This document shows, one piece after another, positions 1-8,542 of a DNA stretch of 64,000 nucleotides (position 1 is the first letter of the stretch; every line of letters starts with the position of its first letter). Under the pieces are notes generated by a model. It did no database searches and was not told the origin of the DNA. It saw nothing but the letters and a program-made list of their open reading frames with translations. Both the position numbers and the translations under genes were made by a program. This stretch comes from Anaerolineales bacterium. GTDB lineage: Bacteria; Chloroflexota; Anaerolineae; Anaerolineales; E44-bin32. Location: assembly GCA_029210945.1 (NCBI GenBank), contig JARGGH010000005.1:36431-100430 (forward strand), read 5' to 3'.

Positions 1-1
1 G

Positions 2-196
2 CAGCTTGTGGACCAGGACAACACCGTGCTGATCATCGAACACCATCCGGACATCATCAAAGTCGCCGATTGGGTTATCGATCTGGGACCCGAGGGTGGT
101 GACGGCGGGGGACAGATCATCACGGAGGGGACGCCAGAAGCGATTGTCAACGTTGCCGCCTCATACACAGGCCAGTTTCTCAAATCACATCTCTGA
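2..196 (+). CDS. uvrA: Excinuclease ABC subunit A, C-terminal fragment
   Basis: Only the last 64 codons are present; the gene enters from the left edge. The protein is the ATP-dependent damage-recognition subunit of UvrABC nucleotide excision repair. The visible part matches the end of the second ABC ATPase domain: a Walker-B-downstream segment '[14 protein letters not shown]' followed by '[16 protein letters not shown]', which is highly characteristic of UvrA C-termini. The reading frame is open from base 2. A hairpin follows the stop codon. Confidence 0.93.
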   Translation, partial: QLVDQDNTVLIIEHHPDIIKVADWVIDLGPEGGDGGGQIITEGTPEAIVNVAASYTGQFLKSHL

Positions 197-197
197 A

Positions 198-219
198 GGG
201 GGTAACCGGCGGTTCCCCC
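198..219 (+). terminator. Possible terminator hairpin after uvrA
   Basis: GGGGG, a bulged T, then AACC-GGC-GGTT and CCCCC form a GC-rich hairpin two bases after the uvrA stop. It is followed by C-rich sequence rather than a T tract, so it is a weak candidate. Its position between the convergent uvrA and the export operon supports a role as transcript end. Confidence 0.4.
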
Positions 220-286
220 CCCCAGACGTCCCGCCATGATCGCTCTCAACTTTCTGATCTCACCGCGCAATCGGTCGATCGCCAGA

Positions 287-1510
287 TCATTCGTAGCGCA
301 GCGCTTCCACCGGTTCTAAATCAGCGGCTCGCTTGGCGGGGTAGAGGCCAAAAAACAACCCCACCGCCGTCGAGAAAATAGTTGCCAGCAGGATCGCGTC
401 CAGGCCCATATTGGGCAGCAGTTCGACGTCCTGGGAAGTTGCGATAACGCCGACGAGCGTGGAGAGCCCCCATCCGAGCGCAATCCCGATCAGCCCCCCC
501 ATGAGGCTGAGCAGCGATGACTCGGTCAGGAACTGCAGCATGATATCCCTTTTCCGTGCCCCAACAGCTTTGCGTAAACCAATCTCGCGCGTGCGCTCGG
601 TTACAGAGACCAGCATGATGTTCATGATCCCAATGCCGCCGACAAGCAGCGAGATGGCGGCAATACCGCCCAGGAAGATCGTCAGCACATTCGTAATCGT
701 GGTCGCAGTTTGAAGGAAATCCTGCTGGGTAAAGATTGTGAAGTCATCCTCCCCGATCGCCGTGCGGTGACGGGTACGCAGCAAGCTGGCGACTTCTTCT
801 GTCGCTCTGCTCACGCCTTCCGCGCTGATCGCCTGAACCATGATCATGTCGACCGAGTCTCTCGAGCGCGAAAACAGGCGAGTTTGCGCCGTCGACAGAG
901 GGATCATGATCAACTCATCAGGATTGGAAAACCCCGATCCACCGCGCGGCACCATCACTCCCAGAACCCTGAAAGGCTGCCCTCCAATACGAACCGTCTC
1001 GCCAATGACCCCTTCAGAACGCCCGAACAGCTCTTCAGCTGCGTCCGGTCCGAGCACCACGACCGCCGCGCGACCGAGGATGTGCACTTCGCCAATGAAT
1101 TCCCCTTCGAGCATTTCGACGTTGCGCACTGGCATATAATCGGGCGTCACTCCGTAGCCCTGGGTGAAGAGCGATTCGCCTGCGAAACTGAGCTCAACAT
1201 TTCCAGTGATAATTGGCGCCACACCCGTCACCGAGGGCGCGACGAAAGAATCCCGCAGCGCTTCGGCGTCGGTGAGAGTAAGTGGTTTGGGGTTGCTGAC
1301 CTCTTCAGATCCACCCGGTACAACGAAGAGCAGGTTCGTGCCGATCCCACTGATCGACCCCGTGATCGTATCCTGTGCGCCGCGCCCGATGGCGAGCATG
1401 GCGATCACCGCACCGACACCGATCACGATCCCCAGGATCGTTAAAGCCGAACGCAACTTGTTGCTGGATAAGCTCTGCAGCGCTTCGAGGAGTCCTTGCC
1501 AGAAGTTCAT
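287..1510 (-). CDS. MacB/FtsX-family ABC transporter permease
   Basis: A 407-residue membrane permease of the MacB type. One N-terminal membrane helix (about residues 19-42, after 'NKLRSALTILGIVIG') is followed by a large extracytoplasmic MacB_PCD-like domain (about 45-260). Three C-terminal helices then form the FtsX domain, including the family signature 'GIMNIMLVSVTERTREIG' near residue 295. It ends with the usual 'PAKRAADLEPVEALRYE'. It overlaps the upstream ATPase gene by 4 bp, and that gene overlaps the adaptor gene by 4 bp, so the three are translationally coupled. Together they should form a tripartite-style exporter. No TolC-like channel is nearby, as expected for a monoderm-like envelope. 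Substrate unknown; macrolide, lipoprotein or peptide export are all possible. Confidence 0.9.
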   Translation of the reverse strand: MNFWQGLLEALQSLSSNKLRSALTILGIVIGVGAVIAMLAIGRGAQDTITGSISGIGTNLLFVVPGGSEEVSNPKPLTLTDAEALRDSFVAPSVTGVAPIITGNVELSFAGESLFTQGYGVTPDYMPVRNVEMLEGEFIGEVHILGRAAVVVLGPDAAEELFGRSEGVIGETVRIGGQPFRVLGVMVPRGGSGFSNPDELIMIPLSTAQTRLFSRSRDSVDMIMVQAISAEGVSRATEEVASLLRTRHRTAIGEDDFTIFTQQDFLQTATTITNVLTIFLGGIAAISLLVGGIGIMNIMLVSVTERTREIGLRKAVGARKRDIMLQFLTESSLLSLMGGLIGIALGWGLSTLVGVIATSQDVELLPNMGLDAILLATIFSTAVGLFFGLYPAKRAADLEPVEALRYE

Positions 1511-2214
1511 TGATTGGCGACCCGTTCTGACTGACGATCCTGTTCGACCAATCCATCACGCAAGTGAATGATACGCTCGGTCATCGATGCGATCTCTGGA
1601 TCGTGCGTCACGAAAATCAGCGTCGTCCCAAAGTCCTCATTCAAACCGAGCAGAATTTTCATGATCTCTTCACCGGACTTCGTATCGAGATTGCCGGTGG
1701 GTTCATCCGCCAGAATAATCGCGGGGTTGTTGACAAGCGCACGGGCGATCGCCACTCGCTGCTGCTGCCCGCCGGACAGCTCGTTTGGCCTGTGATCTAT
1801 CCGATCGCCAAGACCAACCGATTCAAGCGCCTCAATCGCCCGTTTCCGTCGGCCGCTGTTGACGCCCGCATAACGCATGGGAAGTTCGACATTGTTGAGG
1901 GCGCTTTGCCTTCCGAGCAGGTTAAAACTCTGGAAAACGAAACCAACTTTCCGGTTGCGGATAGCGGCCAGCTGATCATCACTCATATCCGCCACTTGTT
2001 CCCCTTCGAGATAGTAGCTTCCTGCCGTAGGTCTGTCCAGACATCCTACGATGTTCATCAGGGTGCTCTTACCCGAGCCGGAAGGTCCCATGATCGAGAC
2101 GATCTCACCAGCAGCAATGCGCAGATCGATCCCGCGCAGCGCGTGGACCTCGATCTGACCCATCTGGTAGACTTTCGTGATCGCGTCAGCCTTGATTACG
2201 TACCCGTCGGTCAC
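1507..2214 (-). CDS. MacB/LolD-type ABC transporter ATP-binding protein
   Basis: A 235-residue ABC ATPase. Walker A is 'GPSGSGKST' (about residue 44), the signature is 'LSGGQQQR' (about 147), Walker B is 'IILADEPTGNLD' (about 165), and the H-loop lies in 'IFVTHDPEIA'. 'DEPTGNLDTKSG' is typical of the MacB/LolD/FtsE group that pairs with FtsX-like permeases. It is the middle gene of the adaptor-ATPase-permease operon and overlaps both partners by 4 bp. It powers the exporter from the cytoplasmic face. Confidence 0.94.
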   Translation of the reverse strand: MTDGYVIKADAITKVYQMGQIEVHALRGIDLRIAAGEIVSIMGPSGSGKSTLMNIVGCLDRPTAGSYYLEGEQVADMSDDQLAAIRNRKVGFVFQSFNLLGRQSALNNVELPMRYAGVNSGRRKRAIEALESVGLGDRIDHRPNELSGGQQQRVAIARALVNNPAIILADEPTGNLDTKSGEEIMKILLGLNEDFGTTLIFVTHDPEIASMTERIIHLRDGLVEQDRQSERVANQ

Positions 2215-3626
2215 TGACTACCCCCGACAAATGGTGGTGGTCCATTACTGTGAAATTCGAGTGGTGGGTTCAAGACAATCTGATCGCCTTCCTCGACATC
2301 ACCCGCGAGCACCTCACTGTAGACCTCTGAGGAAGCGCCCAACTCAATCGGGACAGGCACCAGCTCTCCGTTTCGCAGAATGTACACTACTCGGTCACCC
2401 TCTCGTAGGCGAACGGCTCGATTGGGTACCCGCAGGACATCCTCCATCTGCTCGATCACGATGTTGACTGCGGCGGTCATACCTGGTTTCACAAACTCAT
2501 CCGGATTGATCAACTCGATCGTCACCGGGAAATTCACGACACCCTGAACCGAGTTCCCCACCAACCCGATTTCGACGACAACACCTTCGTAAGTGCGATC
2601 CAAGATCGCGTCAAACACCAACTCAACAGGTTGACCATTTTCGATGCGGTTGATGTCGACCTCCGACAGTTGAACGTCGACGAACAAGGGCGAAAAATCA
2701 GCCAGCCCGAAAGCGACACTACCCGGGGCCACCTGGTCGCCGACTTTAACTTCAACTGCCGTGATCATGCCATCAAACGGTGCGTTGACCGCTGCCAGTT
2801 CCATATTGGCGCGTGCGGCTTCAACCCGCGCTTCCGCCGCAGCGACATCGTCCGGGTCCGGCCCATCTTTGACCCTTTCCCATTCGCGCCGGGCATCCTC
2901 AACACGTGCCTCGGCGACGGTGAGTTCGGCTTCCAACAAGCTTTGCTCCCCTTCGTCCGGGAACCCCAGGTACCAGTTAAGGTTCCGCTGCAGACTGTCG
3001 CGTTTGCTGCGCGCCGCCGCCAGGTTAGACAGCGCCAGCGCACGTGCCGGGTCGTCCTCGGATCGGCCGGAAAGGCGATCGTAGGCGGCTTTGGCGGCAT
3101 CGACTTCCGTCTCCGCCAGAAGCAGATTTGCCCGGGCGGCGTCGATCGTGTTTTGACTGGCGCGATTGCCCTGCTGGCGCACTGTGTATGTGTACTCGGC
3201 ATTCTCAAGTGCGTCCTCAGCTTGAGCAAGCGCTAATTGAGCTGCCGCACGTTCCTGAGTGGAATTCAATAAGTTATCTAATGCACGCTGGGCCGAGACG
3301 TATTCAGATTCCGCAAGGATGATCGAGGAAGGCAGTGAACTCCTGGTCAACGAAGCCAATACATCGCCCTTGTGTACTTGCTGACCGAGTGCAACGTTGA
3401 CCTCTCCGACCGTTCCACTCGTCTGGAAGGTAAGCAGAGCCGATTGATTCGCTCGAACCGTCCCGGTCGCACCAACGGTTGCGGTGAGCGCTCCGGTGGA
3501 GATCGGTTCAGTCTGGAGATCCTCAACCGCCCCCGTCGCTCGATCCTGCCGCAAGGCCTGAAATCCAATATATCCACCTACGGCAGCGATTATTATTATG
3601 ATGACGACCCACATCCAACGCTTCAT
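2211..3626 (-). CDS. HlyD/MacA-type periplasmic adaptor (membrane fusion protein)
   Basis: A 471-residue adaptor. It has an N-terminal membrane anchor (about residues 5-24), then a biotinyl-lipoyl-like half motif ('GTVRANQSALLTF...'), a long Ala/Glu/Arg-rich alpha-helical hairpin (about 110-275, predicted coiled coil), the second lipoyl half ('APFDGMITAVEVKVGDQV'), a beta-barrel and a C-terminal membrane-proximal domain. It is the first gene of the export operon and reads into the ATPase gene with a 4-bp overlap. It should bridge the permease to the outside. The hairpin is long compared with many MacA proteins; without an outer-membrane channel its partner is unclear. Confidence 0.9.
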   Translation of the reverse strand: MKRWMWVVIIIIIAAVGGYIGFQALRQDRATGAVEDLQTEPISTGALTATVGATGTVRANQSALLTFQTSGTVGEVNVALGQQVHKGDVLASLTRSSLPSSIILAESEYVSAQRALDNLLNSTQERAAAQLALAQAEDALENAEYTYTVRQQGNRASQNTIDAARANLLLAETEVDAAKAAYDRLSGRSEDDPARALALSNLAAARSKRDSLQRNLNWYLGFPDEGEQSLLEAELTVAEARVEDARREWERVKDGPDPDDVAAAEARVEAARANMELAAVNAPFDGMITAVEVKVGDQVAPGSVAFGLADFSPLFVDVQLSEVDINRIENGQPVELVFDAILDRTYEGVVVEIGLVGNSVQGVVNFPVTIELINPDEFVKPGMTAAVNIVIEQMEDVLRVPNRAVRLREGDRVVYILRNGELVPVPIELGASSEVYSEVLAGDVEEGDQIVLNPPLEFHSNGPPPFVGGSQ

Positions 3627-3964
3627 AGCAAGTACTTTCCTTAGATTTATACGGTCATTCGAAAGACATACAGGGTGAGCGAGGTTTACGTGGACCCCAC
3701 GTATAGTTCAATCTGGAGTCGACCTTGACTCTGTGATGCCTGTCAACGCTGGATCGATAGATCCAACCTCAGTATCAAACCCGCCGAACCGCGGTAGATC
3801 ATTGCGGAATCGATGTTTGAATTGTACCGCGATGTTTGTGAACTTCTGCCCAATGTTGTGACAACCATCACACTCGCACATGACTTTCTAGACTAATATC
3901 TGACCACTTTGGTCTGTATCATCGTAAGCGTTGGAACGCGCATCGCAGCCCGTGGAGTGATCCT
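3627..3964. other. Divergent intergenic region
   Basis: A 338-bp non-coding stretch between the divergent export operon and the glutamate-synthase-like gene. It must hold both promoters. No convincing -35/-10 pair, operator palindrome or RNA gene could be assigned by eye; a TAATAT hexamer at 3894-3899 lacks a recognisable -35 box. Confidence 0.5.
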
Positions 3965-5395
3965 ATGTCCGCACGTGAGAACGTCGAAGAAAAACTGGAC
4001 CGTAAAGCCCGCATGAAAATCCCCTACGAACCTCAATTGGCACGACCGGTTGAGGAGCGTGTGCGTGATTTCGAACCAACATTCATCCCATTAACCCCGG
4101 AAGAGGCCATGCAGGCTGCCGAACGCTGCATTCACTGCCCGGACCCTTCGGCGTGTGTCGAAGCGTGTGTTGTTCACAACAACATACCCGAAGCGCTTTA
4201 TTTGATCGAAGCTGGAGATTTCATCGGCGCCGCAGAAATTTATCGCGAAACCAGTTCGATGCCGGAGATCTGTGGGCGGGTATGCCCTCATAGTGACCTC
4301 TGCCAGGGGTCTTGTGTTCGAAGCAAACGCGGCGAACCCGTTCTTACCGGCGCACTGGAAGCATTTGTCGCCGACTATCAACGGCAGCACGGCGAAGTCA
4401 GGATCCCAAAAGGCAAACCCACCGGCAAACGCGTGGCGATCGTCGGCTCGGGACCAGCCGGCCTGGCCTGCGCCGAACAGCTTGTGCGTAAAGGACATGA
4501 GGCAACCATCATTGAAGCCCTGCCCACCCCGGGCGGTTTGCTGATCTACGGTATCCCGAACTTCAAACTCCCCAAGGACGTAGTCTCCAATATCATCCAG
4601 GATCTGGAAAACGCGGGGGTCGAGTTTATCCTGAACACTCGCATCGGGGAAAAGAAGAGCGTGGACGACCTCTTCAAGGGCGGCTACGACGCGGTGTTTC
4701 TGGGCGTTGGCACAGGGATCGATGCCAAAATGGATGTGCCCGGCATCGACCTACCCGGCATCCACCAGGCGACACCCTTCCTGATCCAATCCAATGTTGA
4801 CCCACAATATCTCCCCCCGGGCATGCAGGGAAAGCCTGAAGTCGGTCAGCGGGTGGTCGTCATCGGTGGCGGTGATACTGCGGCAGATTGTCTGCGCAGC
4901 GCGCTGCGTCTGGGCGCGGAAGAGGTGACCTGCCTCTACCGCCGCACAGAAGCCGAAATGCCGGGCGGCAAGAAAGATCGCGAACTGGCCCGGGAGGAAG
5001 GCGCAGAGTTCCGCTTCCTCACGCAGCCGGTTAAGTTCATCGCCGGCGCTGACGGACATGTGAAGGCGGTTGAATGCCTGCAGTGCGAACTCGGAGAACC
5101 GGATGAGAGCGGCCGCAGGCGCCCGATCCCGATCGAGGGATCAAACTTCACTGTTCAGGCCGATACGGTCGTGTTGGCTCTGGGTTATTGGCCTGATCCC
5201 CTGGTCGGCGAATCCACCCCCGATCTTGAAACCCACAATTGGGGGTTGATCAAGGCAAATTCCGAAACCGGGGAGACCTCCAGGGATGGTGTTTTCGCCG
5301 GAGGTGATGCGGTCACGGGTCCCGATCTGGTCGTGACGGCGATGCTCGCGGGCCGCAAGGCTGCTGCGTCAATTCACGAGTATCTCGAGAAGTAA
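3965..5395 (+). CDS. gltD: Glutamate synthase small subunit-like NADPH/FAD oxidoreductase
   Basis: A 476-residue flavoprotein of the GltD family. The N-terminal domain carries two cysteine groups ('CIHCPDPSACVEAC' near residue 56 and 'ICGRVCPHSDLCQGSC' near 101) that in this family ligate [4Fe-4S] clusters. The FAD Rossmann motif is 'IVGSGPAGLACAEQL' (about 160), and the NAD(P)H motif is 'VVIGGGDTAADCLRSA' (about 298). It ends with 'GVFAGGDAVTGPDLVVTAM', the usual FAD-contacting end. In GOGAT it passes electrons from NADPH to the large subunit. No gltB is adjacent, so it may serve another partner (for example an NfnB-like or dihydropyrimidine-dehydrogenase-like role). Followed by a clear terminator. 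Confidence 0.85.
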   Translation: MSARENVEEKLDRKARMKIPYEPQLARPVEERVRDFEPTFIPLTPEEAMQAAERCIHCPDPSACVEACVVHNNIPEALYLIEAGDFIGAAEIYRETSSMPEICGRVCPHSDLCQGSCVRSKRGEPVLTGALEAFVADYQRQHGEVRIPKGKPTGKRVAIVGSGPAGLACAEQLVRKGHEATIIEALPTPGGLLIYGIPNFKLPKDVVSNIIQDLENAGVEFILNTRIGEKKSVDDLFKGGYDAVFLGVGTGIDAKMDVPGIDLPGIHQATPFLIQSNVDPQYLPPGMQGKPEVGQRVVVIGGGDTAADCLRSALRLGAEEVTCLYRRTEAEMPGGKKDRELAREEGAEFRFLTQPVKFIAGADGHVKAVECLQCELGEPDESGRRRPIPIEGSNFTVQADTVVLALGYWPDPLVGESTPDLETHNWGLIKANSETGETSRDGVFAGGDAVTGPDLVVTAMLAGRKAAASIHEYLEK

Positions 5396-5417
5396 TCCGC
5401 ATCGGTGCACTGCGATG

Positions 5418-5444
5418 AGCGGCGGATTGAAACCGCCGCTTTTT
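5418..5444 (+). terminator. Rho-independent terminator after gltD-like gene
   Basis: An 8-bp perfect stem, AGCGGCGG (5418-5425) with CCGCCGCT (5433-5440), with a 7-nt loop, followed by TTTT. It lies 22 bp after the stop codon. Confidence 0.85.
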
Positions 5445-5519
5445 GCTTTGAAGTCAGGATAACCATTAGAATGGTCAGATGCTGCACACGGATCCCGTGA
5501 TTGAGGTCGGCGGTGTGAT

Positions 5520-6656
5520 TTGATAATCGACGCCAACTCACTTGAAAAACAGATAAAATCTACTGCTTACCGCCTCGGGTTTGCACTCGTTGGCATCACG
5601 ACACCGGATTCGCCTCGATCGTTTGAGAATTACAGGAGATGGATTGATGCCGGCAGGCATGCCGGGATGGGCTATCTTGCGACAGAGCGCGCTCTCAAGC
5701 GCCGGGAAGATCCCCGGCGCATCCTCCCGGAATGCAAGAGCATCATCGTCACCGGCACCTCCTATCTGCCCAGAAATCACTTTGCCGCCAGTGAGAAAGC
5801 CAGCGCCCGTGTCGCTTCCTACGCATTAGGGGAGGACTATCACGATGTCATCGCCTCCCGGCTCGAAGAGCTCGCCCGTGCCGTTGAGCTGCTCGTTGGA
5901 AGATCCATCCCGTATAAAGTCTATACCGATACTGGACCAATCCTGGAGAGGGACCTCGCACAAAGAGCCGGGATCGGATGGATCGGCAAGAACAGCTGTT
6001 TGATCAATCCGGATCGCGGGTCTTATTTTCTTCTGGGTGAAATCCTGCTGGGGGTCTCGCTACAGCCTGACCCCCCCTTCCAATCCGATCATTGTGGATC
6101 ATGCACTCGCTGTATCGAAGCCTGTCCAACCCAGTGCATTCTCGCGGAGCGCACGGTGGACGCCAATCGCTGTGTCTCCTACCTGACAATTGAGGAAAAA
6201 GGCGTAATTCCTCATGAACTGCGGGCCGGGGTTGCGAACTGGCTCTTCGGGTGTGACATCTGCCAGCAGGTCTGCCCCTGGAACAAACGCTTTGCCCGTG
6301 CTACCGGTGACCCGGCTTTTCAAGCTCGCCCTCAACTCCAGGCGCCCGACCTTGCGGCCTTTCTGGAGCTCAAACCAGAAAGCTGGCTGAGCGGCTTTCG
6401 CCACAGTCCTTTAGAGAGACCGCGCCGGCGGGGGCTCGTGCGCAACGCTGCCGTCGTGGCGGGAAATCGTGCTGATACTTCACAGATCGAGGCGCTCCTT
6501 AACCTGCTCTCTGACCCTGAGCCGATTGTACGCGGTCACGCGGCCTGGGCGATTGGCCGCCTGGACGTGAGCGCAGGGAATGACGCCCTTCAAGAAGCGC
6601 TTGAGTCTGAAGAAGACCCGTACGTAATCGAGGAGATCAGGAACGCACTCCGGTGA
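5520..6656 (+). CDS. queG: Epoxyqueuosine reductase QueG
   Basis: A 378-residue cobalamin-dependent iron-sulfur enzyme that reduces epoxyqueuosine to queuosine at position 34 of tRNA. The catalytic region 'YTDTGPILERDLAQRAGIGWIGKN' (written here only to name the family; key residues are the Asp of DTGP and the GIGWIGKN loop) is near residue 140. Two ferredoxin-like clusters follow: 'CGSCTRCIEACP' (about 192) and 'CDICQQVCPWNK' (about 242). The C-terminus holds a HEAT-like repeat ('DPEPIVRGHAAWAIGRL'). The start is TTG at 5520 because no in-frame ATG or GTG precedes conserved sequence. The alignable N-terminus begins at once, so the start is fairly safe. Confidence 0.92.
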   Translation: MIIDANSLEKQIKSTAYRLGFALVGITTPDSPRSFENYRRWIDAGRHAGMGYLATERALKRREDPRRILPECKSIIVTGTSYLPRNHFAASEKASARVASYALGEDYHDVIASRLEELARAVELLVGRSIPYKVYTDTGPILERDLAQRAGIGWIGKNSCLINPDRGSYFLLGEILLGVSLQPDPPFQSDHCGSCTRCIEACPTQCILAERTVDANRCVSYLTIEEKGVIPHELRAGVANWLFGCDICQQVCPWNKRFARATGDPAFQARPQLQAPDLAAFLELKPESWLSGFRHSPLERPRRRGLVRNAAVVAGNRADTSQIEALLNLLSDPEPIVRGHAAWAIGRLDVSAGNDALQEALESEEDPYVIEEIRNALR

Positions 6657-6663
6657 TTAAGAA

Positions 6664-6689
6664 GACGCCCCGGTGGGCACCGGGGCGTC
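6664..6689. terminator. Bidirectional terminator hairpin between queG and LysM gene
   Basis: An 11-bp perfect stem, GACGCCCCGGT (6664-6674) with ACCGGGGCGTC (6679-6689), around a GGGC loop. It lies between two convergent genes and is very stable. T runs on either side are short. Confidence 0.7.
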
Positions 6690-6706
6690 GGGATGTTTCG
6701 TCAGGT

Positions 6707-7405
6707 TTACGATCCCGCAATCGCGGTTGGGCTGGGTCCACGCGGGGTGAATGTGGGCGTCGGGGTGGCGATGTTTACCGGGACGATCAGCACATCCCCT
6801 ACGCCGATATCATTTGGATCCTCAATCTCATTGCGCTCTGCGATCGCCTCAGCCGTGCTGTTGAACTGGGAGGCGATCGTCTCCAGCGTGTCGCCGGGTT
6901 CAACCTGATACTGGATCTCCTGGCCCGGGAAGAGATTGTCCGGGATAGGCGTTTTGGTGGGCAGCTCAAAATCCGTTGCCGGGATGATGAGCTCGTCATT
7001 TACGAAGAGTTGATTGGCATCGGTGATATTGTTTGCCGCCATGAGCTGCACCACTTCGATGCCAAACTGCTCGGCGATTGAGCTCAACGTATCACCAGAT
7101 TCGACGATATACGTTATGGGGCCTTCCGGAGTTGGTGTGAGGGACGGCTCCAATGTCTCTGTGATGGTCGGCGTGGCTGTCGGCGGAACAGGCGTGTTCG
7201 TTGTTGTAGCCGTCGGTGTCTCGCTGGCCAGGAATCCAGGAACACTGGGTGGACTATCTCCGGTCAGCCACAACACCACAAAGAAGACACCCACAATTAA
7301 CAATACGACCGCCAGTCCCCCGAGAATGAGGGGCGTTAATCTGGCGCGCCGTTTACGATAGGCTTCGATTACTTCTGCTGCGTCACTGTCTGCTTCAGAC
7401 ATCAT
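6707..7405 (-). CDS. Membrane-anchored protein with two LysM domains
   Basis: A 232-residue protein: a short basic cytoplasmic part, one membrane helix (about residues 24-48, 'LILGGLAVVLLIVGVFF'), a Thr/Pro-rich linker ('TATTTNTPVPPTATPT'), then two LysM repeats ('YIVESGDTLSSIAEQFGI' near 97 and 'YQVEPGDTLETIASQF' near 165). LysM domains bind peptidoglycan or related glycans, so the protein probably tethers the membrane to the wall. A second Thr/Pro tail closes the protein. The start at 7405 is preferred over the upstream codon at 7426 because a GGGGAG ribosome-binding site directly precedes it; two ATGs stand in tandem there. Confidence 0.88.
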   Translation of the reverse strand: MMSEADSDAAEVIEAYRKRRARLTPLILGGLAVVLLIVGVFFVVLWLTGDSPPSVPGFLASETPTATTTNTPVPPTATPTITETLEPSLTPTPEGPITYIVESGDTLSSIAEQFGIEVVQLMAANNITDANQLFVNDELIIPATDFELPTKTPIPDNLFPGQEIQYQVEPGDTLETIASQFNSTAEAIAERNEIEDPNDIGVGDVLIVPVNIATPTPTFTPRGPSPTAIAGS

Positions 7406-7485
7406 GCTCTCCCCTCCCCGGATCAACCAATGGCAATATCGGGTCGGCAGAATTCATTTTACCCGATTTCCACCTTACCACACCA

Positions 7486-8433
7486 CTAACCAAGAACAAG
7501 CGTTCGGCTTGCACGAAGCGCATCACCCACAAATTGGAATACTTGTTCCAGGATGCTCTTCCAGGCATCATCCTCGTGCCGGCCTTCATGCTGAATGTAC
7601 GTGAAATCGATATCCGAGGCTGCGAGCTGCCTCGCAAAACGGTCGACCTCATCAGCAAACTGCGGCTCGCGGTCGCCTACGCTGATCAGAATATTGGATG
7701 GCAATTCATCTTCCGCTTGGGCGATGATAAATGGATCGTATGCACGCCGGGGGTGGTTGTATGCCAGCGCCGGGCTCAGCGCACCGACAATATCAAAAAC
7801 TTCGGGATGGCGAAATCCGATTTCTAATGCCCACACTCCTCCCCGAGAGATCCCCAGGATCGCCTGATCGGACGGTGCAGCAGATGTCCGATATTCTGAA
7901 TTAACCATCTTCACGAGGTGATCAAGGACCACTTCCTCGAGTGAAGACGGGCCTCCGTCCGATTGGGTGAAATATGGCTCTGGCAGAAACGGAAAAATCA
8001 GGATCATGGGCTCAATCTTCCCCAGCGAGTACAGAGCTTCATACGTCTCCAAAACGCCTAGCTCGATCCAATGCTCTTCGTCCTGGGGGTGTCCGTGCAA
8101 AAAGTATGCTGCAGGCAGGTCCTCTTCACTTTTTTCGTAGCAAGGCGGCAGGTAGATCTTTACAGGCGCTGTGTTCGTACCTCCGGGCAAATCGTAGCTC
8201 TCCTCAATCAGGCGTCCGTTCTCAGCAAGACAAATCGCGGGGGTGCTCGAAGGGGCCGGTACCAATGCCGGCGCCGAAGGCGTGATTGAAGCGGTTCGCG
8301 TGGCGGTCGCAGTTGCTTTCCCGGGCGGCTCGCCCAGTTGTGGGATCTGGCTTTGAGCGCACGATACAGTGATCGCGGTCAGCACAAAAACCAAGCACAA
8401 GGTCCAGGGCTTAACATTTCTCTCGTTTCGCAT
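7486..8433 (-). CDS. Esterase-family (alpha/beta hydrolase) lipoprotein
   Basis: A 315-residue predicted lipoprotein: a signal peptide ending in lipobox 'VSCA' (Cys about 25), a Thr/Pro/Ser-rich linker, then a putative-esterase (PF00756-type) fold. The 'HGHPQDEEHW' segment is the oxyanion region, 'LGISRGG' holds the nucleophilic Ser (G-x-S-x-G, about residue 195), 'SVGDREPQ' probably supplies the acid, and 'HEGRHEDDAW' the catalytic His. Relatives include esterase D and enterochelin-esterase-like enzymes. The substrate cannot be read from sequence. GGAG lies about 7 nt before the ATG. Divergent from miaB. Confidence 0.85.
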   Translation of the reverse strand: MRNERNVKPWTLCLVFVLTAITVSCAQSQIPQLGEPPGKATATATRTASITPSAPALVPAPSSTPAICLAENGRLIEESYDLPGGTNTAPVKIYLPPCYEKSEEDLPAAYFLHGHPQDEEHWIELGVLETYEALYSLGKIEPMILIFPFLPEPYFTQSDGGPSSLEEVVLDHLVKMVNSEYRTSAAPSDQAILGISRGGVWALEIGFRHPEVFDIVGALSPALAYNHPRRAYDPFIIAQAEDELPSNILISVGDREPQFADEVDRFARQLAASDIDFTYIQHEGRHEDDAWKSILEQVFQFVGDALRASRTLVLG

Positions 8434-8529
8434 ACAGCGCTCCAGAAGCGTATCATACCCTAATCCGTGCTGCAGCTGGCCAGACCGGCATCTAAATCCA
8501 CCCCCCGTTCAATTCAGACCTGTTAAGGT

Positions 8530-8535
8530 TATAAT
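8530..8535 (+). promoter_or_regulatory. Consensus -10 box just upstream of miaB
   Basis: A perfect TATAAT whose last base is 7 nt before the ATG at 8543. A normal initiation distance would put the mRNA 5' end at or next to that ATG, giving a leaderless transcript. The -35 region (about 8507-8512) is only weakly like TTGACA. The hexamer overlaps the alternative ATG at 8534. Confidence 0.5.
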
Positions 8536-8542
8536 GTTGCCC